From Opitutia bacterium UBA957 (GTDB lineage: Bacteria > Verrucomicrobiota > Verrucomicrobiia > Opitutales > UBA953), in the NCBI GenBank assembly GCA_002293065.1, contig DBCN01000140.1, positions 363-64,362 on the forward strand: DNA of 64,000 nucleotides, given 5' to 3'. Positions within the stretch are counted from its first letter, which is position 1. Each line of letters begins with the position of its first letter. Below are positions 26,044 through 33,997 of this stretch, piece by piece. The translations under genes and the position numbers were made by a program. Under the pieces are notes generated by a model. The model saw only the letters and a list, made by a program, of their open reading frames with translations. It was not told the origin of the DNA and ran no database searches.

Positions 26044-26799
26044 ATGTCTACTGACGCTATCCAAGCCTTGCTGGATCTGTCCCATGACCTGGGTGGCGAC
26101 CGGTTGCGCATGGCCATTTTGGGCGAAGGCAACACTTCCCTGCGGCTCGATGCGGAGACCTTTGCGGTCAAGGCTTCGGGGTCCAACCTGGCGTCGCTTC
26201 GTCCGACCGACCTCACGACCTGTCGCTTCGATCGTCTGCTCCCGCTCCTCGACGCCCCCGCCGCCACCGATGCGGAAATCGACGGTGTCCTCTTCGCTTC
26301 CCGCGTGTCCGAAGCGGATAAGAAGCCCTCCATCGAGGCCCTCTTCCACGCTTATCTGCTCACCTTGCCCGGCGTCCAGTGCGTCGGCCACGTGCATGCC
26401 ATCGCCGTGAACCAGATCCTGTGTTCCCCGCGGGCCCGCGAGTTCGCGGAACGACGGGCCTGCCCCGATGAGGTCGTGATGTGCGGCGTCGAATCGGTGT
26501 TCGTGCCCTATGCCGAGCCCGGTTTGGGCTTGGCCCAATCCATCCGCCGCGAGGTGCAGGCCTTCGTCCGCCGCACCAGCCGCGCGCCCAAGGTCATCCT
26601 GCTGCAGAATCACGGCGTCATCGCCGTCGGCCCTTCCGCCAAAGCCGTGCTGGGCACCCTGCTGATGTCCGAGAAAGCCGCCGAGATCTTCGTCGGCGCC
26701 GCCACCTTGGGCGGCCCGGTGTTCTTGACCGCAGAGCAATGCCAGCGCATCGCCGGACGTCCCGACGAGCACTATCGCCAGAAAATGCTCGGGCTCTGA
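26044..26799 (+). CDS. Class II aldolase/adducin-family sugar-phosphate aldolase
   Basis: This 251-residue protein is of the zinc-dependent L-fuculose-1-phosphate/L-rhamnulose-1-phosphate aldolase type. Motifs: GEGNTS (28-32 region), the acidic SIEALFHAYL (catalytic E98), GHVHAIA with zinc ligands H116 and H118, and LLQNHG with H190. The reaction would give DHAP and L-lactaldehyde. It is the second gene of the operon. The next-but-one gene also contains an aldolase domain, so the two probably differ in substrate (for example fuculose versus rhamnulose phosphate). Epimerase or decarboxylase activity cannot be excluded. Confidence 0.85.
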   Translation: MSTDAIQALLDLSHDLGGDRLRMAILGEGNTSLRLDAETFAVKASGSNLASLRPTDLTTCRFDRLLPLLDAPAATDAEIDGVLFASRVSEADKKPSIEALFHAYLLTLPGVQCVGHVHAIAVNQILCSPRAREFAERRACPDEVVMCGVESVFVPYAEPGLGLAQSIRREVQAFVRRTSRAPKVILLQNHGVIAVGPSAKAVLGTLLMSEKAAEIFVGAATLGGPVFLTAEQCQRIAGRPDEHYRQKMLGL

Positions 26800-26826
26800 C
26801 CCCTCCCCCTTCCCCCACTGATTTCC

Positions 26827-28296
26827 ATGTCCAACTACCTTGCCATCGACCTCGGCGCCGAATCCGGGCGCGTGATTTTCGGAAGCCTCAAGGGCGGAAA
26901 GCTCTCGATGAAGGAGATCCACCGCTTCTCCAACGGCGCCATCACCGCCAACGGCACGCTGCGCTGGGACATCGTGCGCATCTTCCGCGAAATCCGCATC
27001 GGTTTGGCCAAGGGCGCGAAGCTCGGGCCGATCAAGTCGATCGCCTGCGACTCTTGGGGCGTCGACTACGTCCTGCTCAAGGGCGATGGCCCGATGCTTT
27101 CCCTGCCCTACACCTATCGCGACGAGCGTAGCTTCAAGTCCTTCGACAAGGCCATGAAGAAGTTCTCGCAGAAGCAGCTCTTCGAAGGCACGGGCATCGC
27201 TTCCATCTCCATCAATACGCTCTACCAGTTGTTTGATGACGTCGAGAATCGCCCGGAAATCCTCGCGTTCGCCGATAAGTTCCTGCTGATCGGCGACTAC
27301 ATCACCTGGTTGCTGACGGGCCAGGCCCGCGCCGAAGAGACCCTCATTTCGGGCAGTCAGCTTTGGGATACCCGCAAGCGCGACTGGGCTTGGCCGGTGC
27401 TCAAGAAGCTCGGCATCCCCAAGCACATCTTCCCCAAGCCCGCCGCTCCCGGCACCAAGCTCGGCAAGCTCCTTCCTTATCTCAGCAAGGAAACCGGCCT
27501 CAAGTCCGCCGAAGTCGTCACCACTTGCGCGCACGACACCGCGGCGGCCGTCGCCGCCGTGCCCGCGACCAAGGGCGACGATTGGGCCTACCTGTCTTCC
27601 GGCACGTGGTCGCTCCTCGGCGTCGAGCTCCCGAAGCCGCTGGTCAATGAGACCGTCCGCGAGGCCAAGTACACGAACGAAGTAGGCTTCGAAGGCACGA
27701 CGCGCTTCCTCAAGAACCTCGTGGGCCTCTGGGTCCTGCAGGAATGCCGCCGCGAGTGGATGGAGCGCGGCGAGGTTTCCGACTATGGCGAGATCGTGAA
27801 GTTGGCGCTCAAGGCGCCGGCCTTGCGCAGCTTCATCCGTCCCGACGACGTCCGTTTCGCCAAGCGCGGCGACATGGTGAAGAAAGTCCAGGACTTCTGC
27901 CGCGAGACCAAGCAACCGGTGCCGCAGACCCACGGCGAGATCGCCCGCTGCGTCCTCGAATCGCTGGCCCTGCTCTATCGCGTGGAACTGGACGGCATCG
28001 AAAAACTCACGGGCCGTAAGCTCGCGACCTTGCACATCGTCGGGGGCGGTTGCCGCAACGCCCTCCTCAACCAAGCCACGGCCGACGCCACGGGCCGCAC
28101 GGTCATCGCGGGCCCGGTGGAGGCTACCGCCGCCGGCAATATCCTCGTGCAGGCCGTCGCCATGAAAGAGCTCAAGAACCTCGATGCCCTGCGCGGCGTG
28201 GTCCGAAAGTCCTTTGAAGTAGTGACTTACAAACCCAATCCCACGCTTGATTGGCTCGACGCCTTGGTGAAGTTTAATGGTTTAAAGAAATCATAA
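26827..28296 (+). CDS. rhaB: Rhamnulokinase-type FGGY sugar kinase
   Basis: This 489-residue kinase of the FGGY family starts with MSNYLAIDLGAESGRVIFG, the rhamnulokinase opening (DLGAESGR). Other matches are CDSWGVDYVL (about 77-86), the central YLSSGTWSLLG, and the ATP-site HIVGGGCRNALLNQATADATGR near residue 405. It phosphorylates L-rhamnulose (or L-fuculose) at O1, giving the substrate of the aldolases on either side. The start codon lacks a Shine-Dalgarno sequence. Fuculokinase specificity remains possible. Confidence 0.9.
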   Translation: MSNYLAIDLGAESGRVIFGSLKGGKLSMKEIHRFSNGAITANGTLRWDIVRIFREIRIGLAKGAKLGPIKSIACDSWGVDYVLLKGDGPMLSLPYTYRDERSFKSFDKAMKKFSQKQLFEGTGIASISINTLYQLFDDVENRPEILAFADKFLLIGDYITWLLTGQARAEETLISGSQLWDTRKRDWAWPVLKKLGIPKHIFPKPAAPGTKLGKLLPYLSKETGLKSAEVVTTCAHDTAAAVAAVPATKGDDWAYLSSGTWSLLGVELPKPLVNETVREAKYTNEVGFEGTTRFLKNLVGLWVLQECRREWMERGEVSDYGEIVKLALKAPALRSFIRPDDVRFAKRGDMVKKVQDFCRETKQPVPQTHGEIARCVLESLALLYRVELDGIEKLTGRKLATLHIVGGGCRNALLNQATADATGRTVIAGPVEATAAGNILVQAVAMKELKNLDALRGVVRKSFEVVTYKPNPTLDWLDALVKFNGLKKS

Positions 28297-28339
28297 ACCT
28301 GCTTAAGCCTCCCTACCCTGCCTTTACCTGCCTAGCATC

Positions 28340-30532
28340 ATGTCTACCTACAAGCACGTCTCTCACCTCTGGAACGACGCCGAAGCGGCGAAGCTCGATC
28401 CGGTGGCCCGTCTGATCTACCGCTCGAATAAGTTGGGCGCCGATCAGCGCATCACCAACACCGGAGGCGGCAACACCTCCTCCAAGATCGTCGAGAAGGA
28501 TCCCCTCACCGGCAAGGATACCCCGGTGCTTTGGGTCAAGGGTTCCGGCGGTGACCTGCGCACGAGCCTCCGCGAGAATTTCTCGTCCCTCTATCAGGAC
28601 AAACTCATCGGCCTTCAGTCCGTCTATGCGGCCCGCGCCGATAAGGGTCTGAAGTCCCAGGCGGAAGACGACATGGTGGCGATGTACAACCACACCACGT
28701 TCAACCTGAATCCGCGGGCATCATCCATCGACACCCCGCTGCACAGCTTCCTGCCCGGCAAGCATGTCGACCACATGCACCCGAACGCGATCATCTCGAT
28801 CGCCGCTTCCAAGAACTGCGAGGCCCTGACCAAGCAGATCTTCGCCGGCAAGATGGCCTACGTGAAGTGGATGCGCCCGGGCTTCGAACTCGGCCTTGCG
28901 ATGCAGGACATTTCCCGCGCCCAGCCGGACATCAAGGCCATCATGATGGGCCAGCACGGCTTCATCTCGTGGTCCGACGACGACAAGGCCTGCTATGAAC
29001 TGACCCTCGCCATGATCGAGCAGGCGGCGGCTTACATCGAAGCCAAGTACCAGGCCAAGGGCGGCGACGCCAAGGCCTTCGGTGGCGCCAAGTACCAGAC
29101 GCTCGAAACCGAGCAGCGTCACGCCACCCTCGCGGCCATCCTGCCCTGGCTCCGCGGGCAAGTCTCCAAGGAGAAGCGTTTCGTCGGCACCATCCAGGAT
29201 GACGACAAGATCCTCCGTTTCGTCAACTCGGCCGACGCCCCGCGCCTCGCCGAGCTCGGCACCTCCTGCCCGGACCACTTCCTCCGCACGAAGATCAAGC
29301 CGCTCTACGTGGCTTGGAATCCGCAGGCCGAAGACGTCGCCGCGCTCAAGGCCAAGCTGGCCGCCGGCCTCGAACAGTACCGCAAGGACTACGCCTCCTA
29401 CTACAACGCCTGCAAGCGTTCCAACTCGCCGGCCATGCGCGACGCGAATCCGACCGTCGTCCTCATCCCCGGCCTCGGCATGATCGCCTGGGGCAAGGAC
29501 AAGTCCGAGTCCCGCGTCACCGCCGAATTCTACAACTGCGCCGTCGAAGTCATGCGCGGGGCCGAAGCCATCGATGAGTACGTCTCGCTCCCCCAGCAGG
29601 AGGCCTTCGATATCGAGTACTGGCTCTTGGAAGAAGCGAAGCTCAAGCGCATGCCGGCCGAGAAGGAACTCGCCCGTCAGGTGATCGTCGTCGTCGGCGC
29701 CGGTTCCGGCATCGGCAAGGAAACCGCCCATCGCCTCGTCAAGGAAGGTGCCCACATCGTCTGCGTCGACAAGAACGTCGAAGCGGCGCAGGCCACGGCC
29801 AAGGAAATCACCGATAAGCACGGCGTCGGCATCGGCGTCGCCGGTACGGGTCTCTCCAATTGCGGCCCGGCCATCGGTCTGGGCGGCGACATCATGGACC
29901 GCGCTTCCATCCGGAAGATGCTGGACCAGGTCGCGCTCGCTTACGGCGGATTTGACTCCATCTGCGTCACGGCCGGCATCTTCGTCTCGCCCGACACCAC
30001 GGGGCACATCCCGGACGACAAGTGGGCCCTCACCTTCGCCCTCAACGTCACCGGCAGCTACCTTGTCGCCGACGAAGCCTTCAAGTCCTGGAAGGATCAA
30101 GGCCTCCGCGGCAACCTCGTCCTCACCACGAGCGCCAACGCCGCCGTCGCCAAGAAGGGTTCCGTCGCCTACGACACCTCGAAGGCCGCCGCCAACCACC
30201 TCGTCCGCGAGCTGGCCATGGAGCTTTCCCCGCTGGTCCGCGTCAATGGCGTGGCCCCGGCGACCGTTGTCCAGGGTTCGGCGATGTTCCCGCGCGACCG
30301 CGTGATCGCGTCGCTCGCCAAGTACAACATTCCTTACACCGAAGATGAGGCGACCGATTCGCTGACGACGAAGCTCTCGCGCTTCTACGCCGATCGCACC
30401 TTGACCAAGAACCCCATCACGCCCGCCGACCAGGCCGAAGCCTATTTCCTCCTCGTGACCAACCGCCTCAGCAAGACGACCGGACAGATCATCACGGTCG
30501 ATGGTGGTCTCCACGAGGCCTTCCTCCGCTAA
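28340..30532 (+). CDS. Bifunctional class II aldolase/short-chain dehydrogenase (rhamnulose-1-phosphate aldolase/lactaldehyde dehydrogenase type)
   Basis: This is a 730-residue two-domain enzyme. The N-terminal class II aldolase (about 1-430) shows NTGGGNTS, VKGSGGDLRT, HVDHMHPNAIIS (zinc histidines) and MGQHGFISW. The C-terminal SDR domain (about 450-730) has the NAD loop VVGAGSGIGKE and the catalytic YDTSKAAA (Tyr and Lys). In characterised relatives (RhaEW/YuxG type) the aldolase cuts rhamnulose-1-phosphate to DHAP and L-lactaldehyde, and the dehydrogenase oxidises lactaldehyde to lactate. It follows rhaB by 43 bases. No isomerase or transporter gene is in this cluster. Confidence 0.92.
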   Translation: MSTYKHVSHLWNDAEAAKLDPVARLIYRSNKLGADQRITNTGGGNTSSKIVEKDPLTGKDTPVLWVKGSGGDLRTSLRENFSSLYQDKLIGLQSVYAARADKGLKSQAEDDMVAMYNHTTFNLNPRASSIDTPLHSFLPGKHVDHMHPNAIISIAASKNCEALTKQIFAGKMAYVKWMRPGFELGLAMQDISRAQPDIKAIMMGQHGFISWSDDDKACYELTLAMIEQAAAYIEAKYQAKGGDAKAFGGAKYQTLETEQRHATLAAILPWLRGQVSKEKRFVGTIQDDDKILRFVNSADAPRLAELGTSCPDHFLRTKIKPLYVAWNPQAEDVAALKAKLAAGLEQYRKDYASYYNACKRSNSPAMRDANPTVVLIPGLGMIAWGKDKSESRVTAEFYNCAVEVMRGAEAIDEYVSLPQQEAFDIEYWLLEEAKLKRMPAEKELARQVIVVVGAGSGIGKETAHRLVKEGAHIVCVDKNVEAAQATAKEITDKHGVGIGVAGTGLSNCGPAIGLGGDIMDRASIRKMLDQVALAYGGFDSICVTAGIFVSPDTTGHIPDDKWALTFALNVTGSYLVADEAFKSWKDQGLRGNLVLTTSANAAVAKKGSVAYDTSKAAANHLVRELAMELSPLVRVNGVAPATVVQGSAMFPRDRVIASLAKYNIPYTEDEATDSLTTKLSRFYADRTLTKNPITPADQAEAYFLLVTNRLSKTTGQIITVDGGLHEAFLR

Positions 30533-30595
30533 ATCGTGCGCGACGCGCTCGGTCCGAAGGAACTTTACCCGGTTTTGGGGGGTTAAAGGAATGTC

Positions 30596-33500
30596 ATGCG
30601 CCCCTTGCTCGCCTTGGTTGCACTCGGTTTAGGCCTTCCGGCGGCGGAGGTCACCCCGCTCAAGTGGTCGGGCGCCATCAACGTGCCGGACCCCGTGGCG
30701 GTGACCGTTGACGAAAAGGGCGCCGTCTACGTCTGCGCCACGACTCGTCGCAAGGTGGCCGACCTGGACATCCGCGAGCATACCCAATGGATCGCCGACG
30801 ACGTCGCCCTGACCTCTCCGCTCGAGAAGGAGGCTTTCTATAAGCGGGTGATGGCCCCCGGCGTCCTTCGTGGCCCACGTGGCAGCGTCAAGGATCACAA
30901 TGGCGATGGCGGCGTCGATTGGAGGGACCTCACCGTCCACAAGGAGCGCATCTACAAGTTGGTCGATTCCGACGGCGATGGTACGGCGGACAAGATCACC
31001 ACCTTCGCCGAGGGGTTCAATTCCGTCGGGGCGGGTATCGCGGCCGGGATTCTCTATCACGATGGTTGGGTTTACCTGACCGCCCAGCCCGACCTTTGGC
31101 GACTCAAGGACACCGATGGCGACGGCGTCGCCGACCTCAAGGAACTCCTCGTCACGGGCTTCGGGGTCCATATCGCCTATGCGGGGCACGACATGCACGG
31201 GCTCCGACTCGGGCCCGATGGACGCATCTATTGGACGATTGGCGATAAGGGCACGAACGTCGTCAGCAAGGAAGGAAAGCGTTTCTTCTTCCCGCATTCC
31301 GGGGCGGTGCTGCGCGCGGAACCCGACGGCACGGGCTTCGAGGTCTTCGCCGCTGGCCTCCGCAACGTCCAAGAGATCGCGTTCGACGATTTTGGCAACG
31401 TCATCGGCGTCGACAACGACGCCGACCAACCCAAGGAACGCGAACGACTCGTCTACGTCGTCGAAGGGTCCGATACGGGTTGGCGCAATCAGCACCAGTA
31501 CATGAAGGTGAACAGCCGCTGGATGCGCGAAAACATCTGGCAGCCCGCGGGGGCGCCTGGACAGCCATTGTGCTTCACCCCGCCCGTCGCCAATTATTCG
31601 GATGGACCGGCGGGCTTTCTCCGCGAACCGGGGCACGCGCTCGATGGCACCCTGCGTGGACACTTCATCCTCGATCAGTTCCCGAACGGCAAGATGGATG
31701 CGTTCACCCTGGAGGCCGCGGCCGACAGTTTCAGGATGGTGGGGCTCCGCACGATCAACCAAGGCATCATGGGCATCGGGATGGCCTGGGGCCCCGACGG
31801 TAAAGCCTACTTCGCCGATTGGATCGGCGGTTATCCGCTCGATGGCAAGGGGGCGGTTTGGAGCATGGGCGTGGCGACGAAAACCGACCCGGTCTCCCAG
31901 GAAATCCTTTCGCTCCCGTTGTCGGCGCCGATTCCCAAGGAACGTCTGCTGGCTTTGCTGGGGCACCGCGACCAGCGGGTCCGGGTCAACGCCGCGCTGC
32001 GGCTGGACCGGCTTGGAGCTTGGGCGGACCTGTTGGCCGTCGCCCTGGATGGCAAGCGCGAGCGCCTCGCACGCATCCACGCGATCTGGGGCTGGGGCAT
32101 GGGCTTGCGGCATGGCCAGCTCCCGTCGCTCAAGGGTGTGACCGAGCTGTTGACCGACACCGACGAGGAAATCCGCGTGCAGACGCTCAAGGTGATCGCC
32201 GAAGGTCGCGTGCCTCCGCCCACCCGCTTGACGCGCGAAACCGAAGTCAACGACTTGATCGCCGAGAAGATCATCGCGCAACTCGCCGCTCGGAATCCGC
32301 GCCTCCGCATGCAGGCCGGCCTCACGCTGGGGCGCTTGGGAATCGGTCGCGCCGGTTTGCCGGGCACCCAGGTTCCGGCGGCACGCTTCTTTCAGGATGC
32401 GTCGGCAGACCTGAAGATGCCCTGGCTGCGTCATGGCTTGGTCATGGGGCTGGCGGGGACCCAAAGTCCTGAAGCTTTGCTCAAGTTGGCGCAAGGTCCG
32501 GACGCCGCCCAAGCCACCTTTGCCACGTTGGCGCTGGCGCGGCAGCGTTCCCCGCTCTTGGCCGAGTTGCTGACCTCACCGCATCCTGATGTCCTCAACG
32601 AAGCGGTTCGCGCCATTCATGACGACGAAGGGGTCCCGGCGGCGCAGCCGGCTTTGGCGCAGGCCCTGGGGCGCGCCGCTTTCCCGGTCACCGCCTTGCG
32701 TCGGGTCATCAACCAGAACCTTCGCGATGGCTCGCCCGCGGCCGCCGCGCGTATCCTCCGCTGGCTGGAGGCGCAGCCGGAGACGGGTGCCTTGGTCGAT
32801 GAAGCCCTGCAGGCACTCTTGGTTTATGAACTCCCGCCGATCCTCGACCTCGTGGACGGGACCGCGAAGCGTTACGCGCAACGTGACCGAATTGCTTTGG
32901 CTGCCGTTCTGCGGCAAGGGCAGGCTAAGTTGCTGGCTTTCCGAAACGAGTCGCTGAAAGCGAGCGGGGTCGAGATCCTGGTCCGCTATGGCTTGGATGT
33001 CCCGACTCCCGAACTGCTGAAGTTGGCCCAGGATACCAAGGTAGGCGCTGCCGTGCGTTTGCAGGTCCTCCGACTCCTCGCGGCCAAGGCCGAACCGCGG
33101 GCCGAGATCACCGCCGCCCTCCGCGCGGCGACCAAAGACGGGGTGGAATCGTCCCTGCGCATCGAAGGACTGCAACTGCTGGCCCAAGCTGACCCCGCCA
33201 GCGCTTTGACCGTCGCCCAGCGTTTCCTCGACGTCGCCGGGTCGAACCTCGCCGAGAAACAAGCCGCCGTCCGCATCGTCTTTGCCAGCACCGAAGCGGC
33301 CGCCAGCCAGTCGCGGCTCGTTCTGGTGAACAAGCTCCTGCAACCCAAGTTCAACGACTCCCTTCGCCTCGATGTCTTTTTGGCGGCGCAGGCGTCCGCG
33401 GAGCCCGCGATCCTGGCGGCCCTCCAGCGCTACCTCGACGTGGCGCGTAAGCCCGAGCAGTTGGCCGCGCCGGGCTTGCCCTCCGAACTCTTGATCGCGG

Positions 33501-33943
33501 GCGGCGATCCGTCCCGTGGTCGCGCCCTTGCCCTGGAACACCTCGCCGCCAATTGCGTGGCCTGCCATCGCTTCGAGTCGGATGAAGGCAGTGAAGTCGG
33601 CCCCCTGCTGAAGAAAATCGGCGAGCAGCGGACCGCGGCGGAACTCGCCGAGTCGCTGGTCAATCCGTCGGCGAAGGTCGTGCCGGGCTTTGGCTTCGAG
33701 ACTTTGACCTTGCGGTCGGGGGAGGTCCTCGCCGGCAGCGTCGTCAGCGAGACCAATGAGTCCCTGCGCCTGCGGCAGCCGGACGGAAACGTGAAGGACG
33801 TGGCGCTGAGTGCTATCGCCAGTCGCACCCCGCCGGTTTCGATGATGCCGCCCATGCTGGGGATCTTGAAGCCTGCCGAACTGCGGGATGTCGTCGCTTA
33901 CCTTGCTAGTCTGAGGACGAAGGCTCCGAAGGCTAAGAAGTAG
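30596..33943 (+). CDS. PVC-type heme-binding CxxCH protein with HEAT repeats
   Basis: This is a 1115-residue exported protein. A signal peptide (MRPLLALVALGLGLPAAEV) precedes an N-terminal beta-propeller dehydrogenase-like domain of the PVC type (about 25-430; AYAGHDMHGLRLGPDGRIYWTIGD, ITTFAEG). HEAT-like helical repeats run about 440-960. A C-terminal cytochrome c domain has CVACH at 987-991 and a distal Met-rich segment (MMPPMLG). The family is almost restricted to Planctomycetes and Verrucomicrobia and has no firmly known substrate. An AAAGGA lies before the start. It stands alone after the deoxysugar operon. Confidence 0.92.
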   Translation: MRPLLALVALGLGLPAAEVTPLKWSGAINVPDPVAVTVDEKGAVYVCATTRRKVADLDIREHTQWIADDVALTSPLEKEAFYKRVMAPGVLRGPRGSVKDHNGDGGVDWRDLTVHKERIYKLVDSDGDGTADKITTFAEGFNSVGAGIAAGILYHDGWVYLTAQPDLWRLKDTDGDGVADLKELLVTGFGVHIAYAGHDMHGLRLGPDGRIYWTIGDKGTNVVSKEGKRFFFPHSGAVLRAEPDGTGFEVFAAGLRNVQEIAFDDFGNVIGVDNDADQPKERERLVYVVEGSDTGWRNQHQYMKVNSRWMRENIWQPAGAPGQPLCFTPPVANYSDGPAGFLREPGHALDGTLRGHFILDQFPNGKMDAFTLEAAADSFRMVGLRTINQGIMGIGMAWGPDGKAYFADWIGGYPLDGKGAVWSMGVATKTDPVSQEILSLPLSAPIPKERLLALLGHRDQRVRVNAALRLDRLGAWADLLAVALDGKRERLARIHAIWGWGMGLRHGQLPSLKGVTELLTDTDEEIRVQTLKVIAEGRVPPPTRLTRETEVNDLIAEKIIAQLAARNPRLRMQAGLTLGRLGIGRAGLPGTQVPAARFFQDASADLKMPWLRHGLVMGLAGTQSPEALLKLAQGPDAAQATFATLALARQRSPLLAELLTSPHPDVLNEAVRAIHDDEGVPAAQPALAQALGRAAFPVTALRRVINQNLRDGSPAAAARILRWLEAQPETGALVDEALQALLVYELPPILDLVDGTAKRYAQRDRIALAAVLRQGQAKLLAFRNESLKASGVEILVRYGLDVPTPELLKLAQDTKVGAAVRLQVLRLLAAKAEPRAEITAALRAATKDGVESSLRIEGLQLLAQADPASALTVAQRFLDVAGSNLAEKQAAVRIVFASTEAAASQSRLVLVNKLLQPKFNDSLRLDVFLAAQASAEPAILAALQRYLDVARKPEQLAAPGLPSELLIAGGDPSRGRALALEHLAANCVACHRFESDEGSEVGPLLKKIGEQRTAAELAESLVNPSAKVVPGFGFETLTLRSGEVLAGSVVSETNESLRLRQPDGNVKDVALSAIASRTPPVSMMPPMLGILKPAELRDVVAYLASLRTKAPKAKK

Positions 33944-33962
33944 ACCCTAGGTGGATGTAGGG

Positions 33963-33991
33963 TTGAACACTCAAACATTGGGGTGTTTAAT
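33963..33991 (+). promoter_or_regulatory. Candidate promoter placed for a leaderless S9 peptidase mRNA
   Basis: TTGAAC (33963-33968), a 17-base spacer and TTTAAT (33986-33991) resemble sigma-70 boxes at 4/6 and 5/6. The -10 ends 6 bases before the ATG at 33998, so the transcript would begin at or next to the start codon. The boxes also sit within imperfect inverted arms (TTGAACACTC / GGGTGTTTAA). Confidence 0.5.
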
Positions 33992-33997
33992 GTTCGC

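Noticed and set aside
26011..28074. A 687-codon minus-strand reading frame opposite the aldolase and rhamnulokinase genes
   Set aside because: It mirrors two clear enzymes on the plus strand. Long antisense frames are common at this GC content and the translated text shows no domain.
28721..30514. A 597-codon minus-strand reading frame opposite the aldolase-dehydrogenase fusion
   Set aside because: It is a shadow of the plus-strand gene, rich in Gly/Asp/Val as expected of a reversed frame, with no motif.
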